In this document: positions 26,223-37,150 of the stretch, one piece after another
Layout of the letters: each line of letters begins with the position of its first letter
Position numbering within the stretch: position 1 is the stretch's first letter
Assembly: GCF_024979255.1 (NCBI RefSeq)
Contig: NZ_JANLCN010000006.1
Span: 239,931 to 303,930 of the forward strand
Direction: 5' to 3'
From: Herbiconiux moechotypicola
Lineage (GTDB): Bacteria > Actinomycetota > Actinomycetes > Actinomycetales > Microbacteriaceae
Length of the DNA stretch: 64,000 nt
Made by a program: the position numbers and the translations under genes
The notes under the pieces: model-generated
Told to the model about the DNA's origin: nothing
The model's input: the letters and a program-made list of their open reading frames with translations, nothing else
Databases searched by the model: none

Positions 26223-28460
26223 ATGTCTAGACATGATGGAGTCTCAAAGATGAGGAAGCTTGTGTGCGCGATCGTATCGGTCGCGGTTGCTCTCGGCGGA
26301 ATGCTCGCGGCGCCACGCGCGGCGGTCGGCGGCGAGATCCTCGCGTCTGCGCAGCCGATCCAGGTCGTGAGCACGCCCCGCGATGACCCCGGTCGCGGGG
26401 GCGACGGTGACTCCATGCAGGCGGACATCACGCCCGACGGGCGGTTCCAGGTGTTCTCCTCGACCTCGACCAACTTGGTCGCCTCACCGGTGACCCGGGG
26501 AGAGAGTCAGATTTACCTCCGCGACACGGCGACTGGGTCGGTGCGGATGATCTCGACGAGTGCCGACGGCTCAGAGGCGGGGAATGTAGCGTCCACCCTG
26601 CCGACGATCTCCGACGACGGCACGGTCGTCGCCTTCTTGTCGCGAGCGAGCAACCTTGCATCCACCGGCACGCCGTGGGAACGCTCCGTGCTCGTCTGGC
26701 GGCGAGACACGGGCACGATCACCGAGGCCACCAGGGCTCTCACGCCCGACGAACCTGTCATGGAACTCGATCTCTCAGGCGACGGCCGCACGATCGCGTT
26801 CGCGACCGCGGCCACGAACCTCGCGAGTATCCCCACGTACAACAAGTCGCAGGTCTACCGCCTCGAACTCGGAACCGCTACGGCCGAGCTCATCAGCATG
26901 AGCGATACGGGTACTGCGAGTGTGGGCGGAGCGTCTGAGCCGTCGATCTCGCGAGACGGAACGTTCACGGCGTTCACGGCGACCGATCTGGAGGTCGGGG
27001 GGCGGTCGTCCCGTCTGTCCGAAGTGTTCCGGTTCAGTAGTTCCTTCGGGGCGGAGAACGTGAGCGGGTTCGGGAACGGGTCGTCGACCTCCCCGAGCAT
27101 CTCGGCGGACGGCGGCACGATCGCCTTCGTGAGCTCGTCGACCGACATCAGCTGGCGGCCGGTGAACGGCAAGCGGCAGGTCTATGTCCGGGAGATGCGG
27201 GACCCCTTCCCCGATCTCGTGAGCCTGACACCTCACCGCAAGACTGCGGGCGACGGCGAGTCGTACGCCCCCGTCCTGGGTGCCGACGGCTTCCACATCG
27301 CCTTCGTGTCGACCGCCACACAGCTCGTGGCCGGCTCCGACGGGAGCCCGCAGGTGTACGTGGGCGACAGGTGGGCCTTCAGTTTCCGCATCGCTTCGCG
27401 CGGCTCGGCCGGGGTGCTCGCCGACCACGAGCCCGCTGGGCTCTCGGTCGATCGCGACGCGAGCGTCGTCCTCTTCCAGGCCTCCGCCGGGAACCTCGTG
27501 CCCGGGGTGACGGGCCAGCAGATCTACGCCTCCCGCCAGCACTCGGCGCGCACGGTCGAGCGCGTCGGGGGAGCTGATCGATACGAGGTCTCGGCGGCGG
27601 TCTCAGCTCGCGTGTTCCCTCCGCACGTGCCTGTCGTCTACCTGGCGTCGGGCGAGGGATACGCCGATGCGCTCTCCGGCGGGGCGATGGCGGGTGGTCA
27701 GAGCGGCCCCGTCCTGCTCACGCGCAGGAGTTCGATACCCGACCCGGTCATCGCCGAGCTCGCACGGCTCAAGCCGTATCGCATCGTCGTGCTGGGTGGG
27801 GTCAACTCCATCGACGAGGTGGTCGTCACCCGACTGGCGGGTTACGCGACGGAGGTGGTGCGCGCGGCCGGTGCAGACCGGTACGCGACGTCGGTCGAGG
27901 TGTCGAAGTCATGGGATCGAGACGTCACCGTGATCGGGCAGCGGGTGATCTTGACCTCGGGAGAGAACTACCCCGACGCACTGGCGGGAGCGGCTCTCGC
28001 CGGCAACGGAGGAGCGCCCGTGCTGCTGACCCAGCGCGACAGCATCAGCCGAGCGACCCTCGACGAGATCTCGAGACTCGAGGCGAGCGAGATCCTGGTG
28101 CTCGGCGGTGTGAACTCGGTCTCCGAGACGGTGGTGACGAAGCTGGGTGCTGTGGCGCCGACTCGGCGAATCGCGGGAAGCGACCGGTACACCGTCGCGT
28201 CGGCTCTCCTGCCGGAGTTCGGCTCCACCAGTGGGATCGTCTACATCGCGTCGGGCGAGAACTATCCCGATGCTCTCTCCGCGAGTGCTGCCGCGGTGAA
28301 CGAGTACGCCCCGGTGCTGTTGGTGACAAAGAACACCATCCCCGATGCCACCAAGAACGTGCTCCGCACCTTCAAGCCGCTCCGCATAGTCGTGCTCGGC
28401 GGCCCGAACACAGTCGCAGACTCCGTGCTCTCCGAACTGAACGGCTACCTGCGCCCCTGA
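26223..28460 (+). CDS. Paralogous cell wall-binding protein with three CWB2 repeats
   Basis: The protein has 745 residues and the same layout as its upstream neighbour: signal peptide, propeller-like repeats (VFSSTSTNLV, FVSTATQLV) and three CWB2 repeats from about residue 445. The ATG at 26223 aligns with the start of the first copy (both begin Met-Ser-Arg). However, ATG 26250 has a better ribosome site (ggag) and gives a cleaner signal peptide, MRKLVCAIVSVAVALGG. A perfect palindrome, atgtctagacat (26223-26234), overlaps the first ATG. The pair arose by tandem duplication and has diverged well. The two are probably cotranscribed. They converge on the kinase gene. Confidence 0.86.
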   Translation: MSRHDGVSKMRKLVCAIVSVAVALGGMLAAPRAAVGGEILASAQPIQVVSTPRDDPGRGGDGDSMQADITPDGRFQVFSSTSTNLVASPVTRGESQIYLRDTATGSVRMISTSADGSEAGNVASTLPTISDDGTVVAFLSRASNLASTGTPWERSVLVWRRDTGTITEATRALTPDEPVMELDLSGDGRTIAFATAATNLASIPTYNKSQVYRLELGTATAELISMSDTGTASVGGASEPSISRDGTFTAFTATDLEVGGRSSRLSEVFRFSSSFGAENVSGFGNGSSTSPSISADGGTIAFVSSSTDISWRPVNGKRQVYVREMRDPFPDLVSLTPHRKTAGDGESYAPVLGADGFHIAFVSTATQLVAGSDGSPQVYVGDRWAFSFRIASRGSAGVLADHEPAGLSVDRDASVVLFQASAGNLVPGVTGQQIYASRQHSARTVERVGGADRYEVSAAVSARVFPPHVPVVYLASGEGYADALSGGAMAGGQSGPVLLTRRSSIPDPVIAELARLKPYRIVVLGGVNSIDEVVVTRLAGYATEVVRAAGADRYATSVEVSKSWDRDVTVIGQRVILTSGENYPDALAGAALAGNGGAPVLLTQRDSISRATLDEISRLEASEILVLGGVNSVSETVVTKLGAVAPTRRIAGSDRYTVASALLPEFGSTSGIVYIASGENYPDALSASAAAVNEYAPVLLVTKNTIPDATKNVLRTFKPLRIVVLGGPNTVADSVLSELNGYLRP

Positions 28461-28487
28461 ACGCGCGACGTCTCGGTGTGCTGCGGG

Positions 28488-30584
<2,097 letters not shown>

Positions 30585-30686
30585 GCCTACGAGTCTAGAG
30601 AGCGACCCGTGCACTTGGCGGCATCGACACCGCCTCGTTATGCACTCGCCCGTTCATCGGGTCGCTGCCTGTGGCACTCTGGAGGG

Positions 30687-31028
30687 GTGACCGATCTGCC
30701 TGCCATCGAATGGCTGACTGTTCCCGAACTCGCCGAAAGGCTCGACCTCACTCCGAGCCGCGTCCGCCGCCTCATCGAAGACCGGCATCTGGTCGCCGTT
30801 CGGCGCGACGGGGTGCTGAGTGTTCCCGCCTCGTTCCTCCGCGACGGCGAGCCGCTCACCGAGCTTCGCGGCACGGTGATCCTGCTCGCCGACAACCGCT
30901 TCAGCGACGACGAGATCGTGGAGTGGCTGATCGAACCGAACGACACGCTCGACGCCGCCCCCATCGACGCTCTGCGTGCAGGCCGCAAGACCGAGGTGCG
31001 CCGGGTCGCCCAGGCCCTCGCGTTCTGA
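30687..31028 (+). CDS. Rv2175c-like DNA-binding protein
   Basis: A small protein of 113 residues. The GTG at 30687 overlaps a purine-rich ctggagg site; a much longer upstream frame lies antisense to the kinase and is rejected. An N-terminal excisionase/MerR-like winged helix (LTVPELAERLDLTPSRVRRL) is followed by VILLADNRFSDDEIVEWL. In mycobacteria Rv2175c is phosphorylated by the adjacent kinase PknL, which abolishes DNA binding. The two genes are divergent here with a shared promoter gap of about 100 bp, supporting a kinase-regulator pair. Confidence 0.88.
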   Translation: MTDLPAIEWLTVPELAERLDLTPSRVRRLIEDRHLVAVRRDGVLSVPASFLRDGEPLTELRGTVILLADNRFSDDEIVEWLIEPNDTLDAAPIDALRAGRKTEVRRVAQALAF

Positions 31029-31124
31029 GCGACGCCATACGGATGCCCGGGTCACCGGATGAGCGAGTCGCCGGGTGCGCGGGTCACCCGGTGTGAGGGC
31101 CCCGGATGCGAAGGGTAGCGCGGG

Positions 31125-32234
31125 TCACGCCTCGCGCTGGGTGATGCGGCGGGCGAGGCTCGCGAGCTCCGCCTTCGCCGTGTCGCCGAGGGGTGCATCG
31201 GCCAGTTCGCCCAGAGCCTCGCGCATGCGGTCGGCGATCATCCGCTCCACCTCGTCGAGCGCACCCGTCTGCCGGAGCGTCTCCTGCAGCATCCGGATCT
31301 GGCCCTCGTCGAGCTCGGGGTCTCCGAGCAGTTCGTCGAAGAGCCGGCGCGACGACGGATCGAGCCGCGAGCGGGTGAGTGACACCAGCACGGTGCGCTT
31401 GCCCTCACGCAGGTCGTCGCCGCTCGGCTTGCCCGTGCGCGCGGCGTCGCCGAACACGCCAAGCACGTCGTCGCGCAACTGGAAGGCGATGCCGAGCGGC
31501 AGGCCGAAGCGACGGAGCGACGCGAGCTGGTCGTCGGTCGCGCCACGCAACGAGGCGCCGATGACGAGCGGGGCCTCCACGCTGTACTTGGCCGACTTGT
31601 AGACGATCACCCGTTCCGCTCGCGCGAGCGACTCGGCGGGGTCGACCGTGGCCCAGGCGCGCTCCTCGAGCAGGTCGAGGTACTGACCGAGCGTGACCTC
31701 GGTACGCATGGTGTCGATGGCGGCGCGGGCGGCCAGATGGGTGTCGAGCGAGGGGGCGCCGAGGATGGCGTGCGAGAGGATCTCGTCGCTCCACGCCAGC
31801 AGCAGGTCGCCGAGGAGGATCGCGGATCCCTCGCCGAAGCCGCCCGCGTCGCCGCGCCAGCCCTCCTCGCCGTGCAGGGCCTCGAAACGGCGGTGCACCG
31901 CGGGCATGCCGCGGCGGGTGTCGGAGTGGTCGATGATGTCGTCGTGCACGAGGGCGGCGGCGTGGAAGAGCTCGAGCCCGGCGGCGAGGTCGACCAGGTC
32001 GGCGAGCTCGGCGTCACGAGGTGGCGCGGCCTCCGTGGCGGGGGTGCCGACGGCGCGCCAGCCCCAGTAGCAGAACTGCGCGCGGAACCTCTTGCCACCG
32101 CTGAGAAGATCCCGCGAGTACCTCGCGAACGGACCGAGCTCGGGAGCGATGCGACGCACAATGGTGTCGCGCGAAGCGAGGAGATCGGCCAAGCGGGCGT
32201 CGACCAGTTCGACCAGGCGCCGGCTTTCCATCAC
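31125..32234 (-). CDS. Polyprenyl (geranylgeranyl-type) diphosphate synthase
   Basis: This 369-residue enzyme starts at GTG 32234 or the adjoining ATG 32231. The first Asp-rich motif is VHDDIIDHSDTRRG and the second is FQLRDDVLGVFGD. SGGKRFRAQF and TGKPSGDDLREGKRT are also diagnostic. It condenses isopentenyl diphosphate with allylic diphosphates in the cytoplasm to make C15-C20 or longer prenyl chains for carotenoids, menaquinone or carrier lipid. IdsA-type homologues occupy the same place beside pknL in mycobacteria. Product length cannot be fixed without structural modelling. Confidence 0.92.
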   Translation of the reverse strand: MMESRRLVELVDARLADLLASRDTIVRRIAPELGPFARYSRDLLSGGKRFRAQFCYWGWRAVGTPATEAAPPRDAELADLVDLAAGLELFHAAALVHDDIIDHSDTRRGMPAVHRRFEALHGEEGWRGDAGGFGEGSAILLGDLLLAWSDEILSHAILGAPSLDTHLAARAAIDTMRTEVTLGQYLDLLEERAWATVDPAESLARAERVIVYKSAKYSVEAPLVIGASLRGATDDQLASLRRFGLPLGIAFQLRDDVLGVFGDAARTGKPSGDDLREGKRTVLVSLTRSRLDPSSRRLFDELLGDPELDEGQIRMLQETLRQTGALDEVERMIADRMREALGELADAPLGDTAKAELASLARRITQREA

Positions 32235-32262
32235 CCGCCTAGCCTAGCCAGACTCCGCGCAC

Positions 32263-32268
32263 TACAAT
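32263..32268 (+). promoter_or_regulatory. -10 element for the DUF3040 gene
   Basis: TACAAT lies 58 bp before the ATG at 32326, in the divergent gap with the prenyl synthase. The -35 region (around 32241-32246) is weak. Confidence 0.4.
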
Positions 32269-32325
32269 CAGCATTGACCCAGCGCCGGCCTGTAAGGCGC
32301 CGGTCCAGAACCTGAGGTGAAGAAG

Positions 32326-32733
32326 ATGCCGCTCTCGGAGCAAGAACAGCGACTCCTCGATGAGATGGAGCGCAGCCTCTACCACAACGACGCCGACTTC
32401 GTCTCGGCGGTGGGGGGCGGGCGTGGCCGTCTGAACTACGGTGCGCTCGTGCTCGGCATCCTCGTGGGCATCCTGGGTCTCGGGGTCGTCATCACCGGCG
32501 TGGTGCTCCGCCAGCCCGTCGTGGGCATCGTGGGCTTCGTGGCCATGTTCGGCGGCGTGCTGCTGGCCCTCCGGCGCACGCGCGGCCGTGCCGCCTCGAA
32601 CTCCGCGCGAGCGACGGCCGCTCCCGGCGCAGGGCACACCTCGAACGGCTCGTCCAGCGGCAAGGCGTCGAGTGCCGGCTTCATGGATCGCATGAGCGAC
32701 CGGTGGGACCGCCGGGACGACGAGCGCGAGTAG
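32326..32733 (+). CDS. DUF3040 small membrane protein
   Basis: The protein is 135 residues. ATG 32326 gives MPLSEQEQRLLDEMERSLY, the conserved N-terminus of DUF3040, and has gagg nine bases before it; a GTG three codons upstream is less likely. Two membrane segments follow (YGALVLGILVGILGLGVVI and VVGIVGFVAMFGGVLLAL), then a Ser/Arg-rich cytoplasmic tail. Function is not established. It is the last gene before the dcw cluster and is closed by the terminator at 32802. Confidence 0.88.
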   Translation: MPLSEQEQRLLDEMERSLYHNDADFVSAVGGGRGRLNYGALVLGILVGILGLGVVITGVVLRQPVVGIVGFVAMFGGVLLALRRTRGRAASNSARATAAPGAGHTSNGSSSGKASSAGFMDRMSDRWDRRDDERE

Positions 32734-32801
32734 CCGCAGGGAGTAGCCGCCGCCAGTAGTCCCAGACTCCTCCACCGGGCTCCACTCGGAGCCACCAGAT
32801 C

Positions 32802-32830
32802 AAGACCGACCTTCGGGTCGGTCTTTTTTT
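32802..32830 (+). terminator. Rho-independent terminator
   Basis: A perfect 10-bp stem (aagaccgacc / ggtcggtctt) with a UUCG tetraloop at 32812-32815 is followed by a run of seven T (32824-32830). It separates the DUF3040 gene from the mraZ promoter region. Confidence 0.93.
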
Positions 32831-32952
32831 GTGCCCGAAGAACCCCGGCACGCTCCCCGGGCCTCCATTTCCCTCCACCAGCGGGATCCCTGTGATTTCA
32901 ACGATCTCGAGGCATGATTCGACGACTCGGCGTCGAAATTCATTGTCTGGTG

Positions 32953-32989
32953 GTGGGTAGTGGAGTAAAGTGGAGGAAAGTGATCGAGA
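32953..32989 (+). promoter_or_regulatory. MraZ-type operator repeats
   Basis: Just before mraZ, gtggagtaaa (32960-32969), gtggaggaaa (32970-32979) and gtgatcgaga (32980-32989) form a 10-bp-period direct repeat, with gtgggta immediately upstream. MraZ represses its own dcw operon by binding such spaced TGG(G/A) repeats, so this is the likely operator. Confidence 0.75.
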
Positions 32990-32999
32990 GGGGAGGGAG

Positions 33000-33431
33000 A
33001 TGTTCCTTGGCACGTACGCTCCTCGACTCGACGAGAAGGGGCGCATCATCCTCCCGGCCAAGTTCCGCGACGAGCTCGCGGGCGGTGTGGTCATGACCCG
33101 GGGCCAGGAGAACTGCATCTACGTGTTCTCCACCCGCGAGTTCGAAGAGCTGCACGAGAAGATCCGGCAGGCCCCCGTCACGAGCAAGCAGGCTCGTGAC
33201 TACCTGCGCGTATTTCTCTCGGGAGCGAGCATGGAGACCCCCGACAAGCAGCACCGCGTCACCGTTCCGGCGGCGCTCCGCAGCTACGCCAAGCTCGACC
33301 GCGACCTCGTCGTGATCGGCGCGGGCAGCCGTGCCGAGATCTGGGACGCCGAGGCGTGGAACAGCTACCTCGCCGCCCAGGAGGCGGCCTTCTCCGAGAC
33401 CGACGAGGAGGTGATCCCCGGCCTCTTCTGA
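33000..33431 (+). CDS. mraZ: Transcriptional regulator MraZ
   Basis: The protein is 143 residues. ATG 33000 lies behind the purine-rich gggaggg site. It contains two AbrB-like SpoVT repeats ([21 protein letters not shown] and [17 protein letters not shown]), giving the ring-forming DNA-binding fold of MraZ. MraZ is the first gene of the dcw operon in most bacteria and represses it. The direct repeats directly upstream are its probable target. A 148-bp spacer with a tandem duplication separates it from rsmH. Confidence 0.95.
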   Translation: MFLGTYAPRLDEKGRIILPAKFRDELAGGVVMTRGQENCIYVFSTREFEELHEKIRQAPVTSKQARDYLRVFLSGASMETPDKQHRVTVPAALRSYAKLDRDLVVIGAGSRAEIWDAEAWNSYLAAQEAAFSETDEEVIPGLF

Positions 33432-33460
33432 GTCGTCATCCGTGACTCCCAGCCGTTCAC

Positions 33461-33526
33461 CGCCCTGACCGACTTCCCCGCGGCCAGGTCGGGCGCCCTG
33501 ACTCACTTCCCCGGAGCCAGGTCGGA
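33461..33526 (+). repeat. 33-bp tandem duplication in the mraZ-rsmH spacer
   Basis: Two 33-bp copies (33461-33493 and 33494-33526) agree at 28 positions. Each contains a short hairpin ccgac/gtcgg in the first copy and its decayed form in the second. No ORF spans them. Confidence 0.85.
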
Positions 33527-33579
33527 ATGGATGGGGATCAGGGACGACGAACCAGGAACCACCAGCGGCCAGGACCACC

Positions 33580-34566
33580 ATGACCGACGACCTCACGAAC
33601 TCCGACAGCAGCGCTCCCATCTCGGGCATCCACGCCTCGGTGCTGCTCGAACGCACCCTCGAACTGCTCGCCCCCGCGCTCGGTCGCCCCGGCGCCGTGC
33701 TGGTCGACTGCACCCTCGGCCTCGGCGGCCACTCCGAGGCCTTCCTCGAGGCGTTCCCCGAACTCCACCTCGTGGGCCTCGACCGCGACCCCAACGCCCT
33801 CGAACTGGCCGGCCGTCGCCTCGAGCGTTTCTCCGCCCGCACCGACCTCGTGCACTGCGTCTACGACGAGATCGACGACGCACTCGACGGCCTCGGCATC
33901 GACGAGGTCGACGGCGTGCTCTTCGACCTCGGTGTCTCGTCGATGCAGCTCGACCGGGTCGAGCGTGGGTTCTCGTACTCGCAGGATGCGCCACTCGACA
34001 TGCGCATGGACGACACGGCCGAGCTCACCGCGGCCCAGATCATCGCGAGCTACCCCGAGGCAGAGCTCCGCCGCATCTTCCGCGACTACGGCGAGGAGAA
34101 GCTCGCCGACCGCTACGCCCGATTCATCGTGCAGGCCCGTGACGAGACCCCCATCCTGCGCTCGGGCCAGCTGGTCGACATCCTCCAGACGGCCACTCCG
34201 GCGAAGCTCATGAACGCGGGTCACCCCGCCAAGCGGGTGTTCCAGGCGCTGCGCATCGAGGTGAACGCCGAGCTCTCGGTGCTCGAGAGGGCGCTGCCCA
34301 AGGCCATCGACGCTCTTGCCGTGGGCGGCCGGATCGTGGTGCTGTCGTTCCAGTCGCTCGAAGACCGCATCGTCAAGCGCGAACTGCAGCGCCGCTCGGT
34401 GTCGACAGCGCCGGCGGGCCTTCCGGTCGAGCTGCCCGAGCACCGGCCCGAGCTCAAGCTCCTGGTGCGCGGTGCCGAACTCGCCGGAGACGAAGAACGA
34501 GCCCGTAACCCACGGGCCATCCCCGTACGGATGCGCGCCGCCGAACGACTGAGGAGGGTCGCATGA
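33580..34566 (+). CDS. rsmH: 16S rRNA m4C1402 methyltransferase
   Basis: This 328-residue SAM-dependent enzyme methylates N4 of C1402 in the ribosomal decoding site. Characteristic segments are HASVLLERTLELL, DCTLGLGGHSEAFLE (SAM loop), GLDRDPNAL, LFDLGVSSMQLD, RGFSYSQDAPLDMRMD and VLSFQSLEDRIVK. The ATG is 33580 after aaccaccagcggccaggacc, with no strong ribosome site. Its stop overlaps the ATG of a 21-codon mini-ORF created by duplication of the rsmH/ftsL junction. Confidence 0.96.
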   Translation: MTDDLTNSDSSAPISGIHASVLLERTLELLAPALGRPGAVLVDCTLGLGGHSEAFLEAFPELHLVGLDRDPNALELAGRRLERFSARTDLVHCVYDEIDDALDGLGIDEVDGVLFDLGVSSMQLDRVERGFSYSQDAPLDMRMDDTAELTAAQIIASYPEAELRRIFRDYGEEKLADRYARFIVQARDETPILRSGQLVDILQTATPAKLMNAGHPAKRVFQALRIEVNAELSVLERALPKAIDALAVGGRIVVLSFQSLEDRIVKRELQRRSVSTAPAGLPVELPEHRPELKLLVRGAELAGDEERARNPRAIPVRMRAAERLRRVA

Positions 34567-34628
34567 GCAACCTGGCCACCTCGCGAATGCTTGTGCGCAC
34601 CGCCGAACGACTGAGGAGGGTCGCATGA
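34563..34628 (+). CDS. Mini-ORF (21 codons), hybrid of ftsL start and rsmH end
   Basis: ATGA overlaps exist at both ends: with the rsmH stop at 34563-34566 and with the ftsL ATG at 34625-34628. The peptide begins MSNLATSRML like FtsL (MSNLATAHML) and ends RTAERLRRVA like RsmH (RAAERLRRVA). The underlying repeat is about 48 bp at a 62-bp period (34532-34579 and 34594-34641) with two mismatches. Each copy carries its own gaggaggg ribosome site. It most probably acts as a translational relay to ftsL. Confidence 0.55.
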   Translation: MSNLATSRMLVRTAERLRRVA

Positions 34629-35314
34629 GCAACCTCGCCACCGCCCACATGCTGCGCCCGAGTGGTGCGTTCAGCAGCGCGGCACCCGCCATCGACCCCG
34701 AGATCGACTCCGACCTCGAGCTCGATCTCGCGGGAGTCTCCGCCCCCGACGGAAGCCCCGACTCCGATTCGCGCCGCCGCCGCGCCCCGTGGATCCAGAT
34801 CGCGCCCAGCCGCAGCCAGCGCCGGGCCCGCCCGAAGATCGCCTACGCGATCGTGGTGGTGACCGGCGTGCTCGCCATCGTCATCACCCAGCTGCTTCTG
34901 AGCGTCGGTCTCTCCGACGGCGCCTACGAGATCGCCTCGCTGCAGCAGCAGCAGCGCGAGCTCGACCGCACCAACCAGACCCTCACGGAGCGCTTCGACG
35001 CCCTCTCCTCACCGCAGAACCTCGCGACGAGCGCGGAAACGCTCGGCATGGTGGCCGGTGGCACCCCCGCCTACCTCCGTCTCTCCGACGGAGCAGTGCT
35101 CGGCACACCCTCCCCGGCGGCGGGCTCGGCGGTCTCGGGAGGCCAGCTCATCCCGAACTCCCTGCTCACCCCGGCCGCGGCGACCGCGACCGCCGATGGC
35201 GCGAGTACGGCATCCGCCGACCCCGCCGCGGCCACGCCGAGCGCGCCTACCGTCCCCGCGCAGTCGACCGACGTACCGTGGCAGGGTGCACTGCCCTCGC
35301 CCACCACGCACTGA
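34625..35314 (+). CDS. ftsL: FtsL-like division protein
   Basis: This 229-residue bitopic protein starts at ATG 34625. It has a cytoplasmic N-terminus with acidic and basic stretches, one membrane span (YAIVVVTGVLAIVITQLLL) and a short periplasmic coiled coil (IASLQQQQRELDRTNQTLTE). This is the FtsL pattern that pairs with DivIC and activates FtsW-FtsI. The last 100 residues are Ala/Thr/Pro-rich low complexity, longer than in classic FtsL but usual in Micrococcales. It is assigned by position between rsmH and ftsI and by topology; sequence similarity in this family is low. Confidence 0.85.
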   Translation: MSNLATAHMLRPSGAFSSAAPAIDPEIDSDLELDLAGVSAPDGSPDSDSRRRRAPWIQIAPSRSQRRARPKIAYAIVVVTGVLAIVITQLLLSVGLSDGAYEIASLQQQQRELDRTNQTLTERFDALSSPQNLATSAETLGMVAGGTPAYLRLSDGAVLGTPSPAAGSAVSGGQLIPNSLLTPAAATATADGASTASADPAAATPSAPTVPAQSTDVPWQGALPSPTTH

Positions 35315-35326
35315 CCGGTCGTTCCT

Positions 35327-37111
35327 GTGACAGCACCTCAGGGCGCCGCAATCGACCGCCGCATCCGCCGCCGCACCGCCGTGGCCGTTCTCGCGGTGGT
35401 GGCGGTGGTGGCCGTGTTCATCGTGCGGCTGGTCTCCATCCAGGTGGTGCAGGCCGACACGCTCAACGCGGAGTCGTTCGACAAGCTCTCCAACCAGGTG
35501 GCGATCGACGGCCTGCGCGGCGACATCGTCGACAACGACGGCACCGTGCTCGCCACGACCGTGCTGCGCTACGACATCACCGCCTCGCCGAAGTCGGTGA
35601 GCGACATCGAGCGCACGGCGGCCGACGGCACCGAGACGACGGTCACGCCGCAGCAGGCGGCGGCCGAGATCGCCACCATCCTCGGCACGTCCTCCGACGA
35701 GATCTACGGGCTGCTCACGGCCGACCCCACCTCGAACTTCGCCTACGTGGCCCGCAACGTCGACGTCGACACCTTCCGCGCCATCCGCGACCTCGGCATC
35801 TGGTGGCTCTACTACAGCTCGAACCAGCAGCGCAGCTACCCGAACGGTGCGGTCGCCGGCAGCGTGGTGGGCTTCATGGACGACGAGGGCGAGGGCGTCG
35901 CGGGCGTCGAGCAGATCGAGAACACCTGCCTCACCGGCAAGGACGGCGTCGAGACCTCCGAGCTGAGCGGCGACGGCGTCGCGATCCCCGGCACCACCGA
36001 GACCACCGTCGAGGCGGAGCAGGGCGGCACGGTGGTGCTCACGCTCGACAGCGACCTGCAGTGGTTCTCGCAGCAGGCGCTGCTCGCGCGCATCCAGGAG
36101 ACCGGCGCCGACTGGGGCACCGTGGTGGTGCAGGAGGTGAAGACCGGCAAGCTGCTCGCCGTGGCCGACTACCCGAGCGTCGATCCCAACGACGTCGACG
36201 CCACAGCCGATGCCGATCGCGGCTCGATCGCCTTCCAGGCCCCGTTCGAGCCCGGCTCCACCTTCAAGGCCCTCACCGCCGCCTCCGTTCTCGACGCCGG
36301 CGCCGCCACCGTGGCCACCCAGGTCGAGGCGCCCTACATCTACACCGACGCGAACGGCGCCTCCACGCGCGACAGCTCCTACCACGACGGCCCGCTGCGG
36401 CTCACCTTCGCCGGCGTGATGCAGGAGTCGTCGAACACGGGTACCGCGATGCTCGGCGAGCTGCTCAGCTCCGAGCAGCGCTACGACTACATCGAGAAGT
36501 TCCACATGACCAGCCCCAGCGAGGTGGGCTTCCCCGCCGAGTCGGGCGGCATCCTCTCGCCCTGGGACGAGTGGGACGACCAGACGAACATGACCACCAC
36601 CTTCGGTCAGGGCATCTCGACCACGGCCATCCAGATCGCGAGCCTCTACCAGACCCTCGGCAACGGCGGCGTGCGCCTGCCGGTGCAGCTCGTCGAAGGC
36701 TGCCAGGCCGCCGACGGCACGATGACCGAGGTTCCGGATGCGACGGGCGAGCAGATCGTGCCGTCGACCGTGTCGACCGACGTGGTGAACATGCTCGAGA
36801 CCGTCGTCACCGGTGGTTACGCCAAGACCAGCCTCGAGATCCCGGGCTACCGGGTGGCGGCGAAGACCGGTACGGCGCAGATGAGCGACGGCTCCGGCGC
36901 CTACGGTTCGAGCTACATCACCTCGGTGGCCGGGCTCGCCCCCGCGGAGGACCCGCAGTACGTCGTTTCGGTCACCATCGCCAAGCCCGTTACCATTGAG
37001 TCGGCTCTGGCCGCGGCTCCGGTCTTCCAGGAGATCATGTCGCAGGTGCTGAAGGAGAACCGCGTTCTCCCCTCCACGGTTCCGGGGCCCGACCTGCAGA
37101 CGACGTATTGA
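35327..37111 (+). CDS. ftsI: Septal peptidoglycan transpeptidase, class B PBP
   Basis: This 594-residue protein (GTG 35327) has one N-terminal membrane span (VAVLAVVAVVAVFIV), a PBP dimerisation domain (RGDIVDNDGTVLATT) and a transpeptidase domain. The active-site motifs are STFK (nucleophile Ser311, Lys314), SSN in MQESSNTG, and KTGT in VAAKTGTAQ. It cross-links septal peptidoglycan together with FtsW in the division complex. It lies 12 bp after ftsL. No PASTA domains are present. Confidence 0.95.
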   Translation: MTAPQGAAIDRRIRRRTAVAVLAVVAVVAVFIVRLVSIQVVQADTLNAESFDKLSNQVAIDGLRGDIVDNDGTVLATTVLRYDITASPKSVSDIERTAADGTETTVTPQQAAAEIATILGTSSDEIYGLLTADPTSNFAYVARNVDVDTFRAIRDLGIWWLYYSSNQQRSYPNGAVAGSVVGFMDDEGEGVAGVEQIENTCLTGKDGVETSELSGDGVAIPGTTETTVEAEQGGTVVLTLDSDLQWFSQQALLARIQETGADWGTVVVQEVKTGKLLAVADYPSVDPNDVDATADADRGSIAFQAPFEPGSTFKALTAASVLDAGAATVATQVEAPYIYTDANGASTRDSSYHDGPLRLTFAGVMQESSNTGTAMLGELLSSEQRYDYIEKFHMTSPSEVGFPAESGGILSPWDEWDDQTNMTTTFGQGISTTAIQIASLYQTLGNGGVRLPVQLVEGCQAADGTMTEVPDATGEQIVPSTVSTDVVNMLETVVTGGYAKTSLEIPGYRVAAKTGTAQMSDGSGAYGSSYITSVAGLAPAEDPQYVVSVTIAKPVTIESALAAAPVFQEIMSQVLKENRVLPSTVPGPDLQTTY

Positions 37112-37150
37112 TGACCGACCGAGCATCATTCCAGGACACCAAGGAGACCA

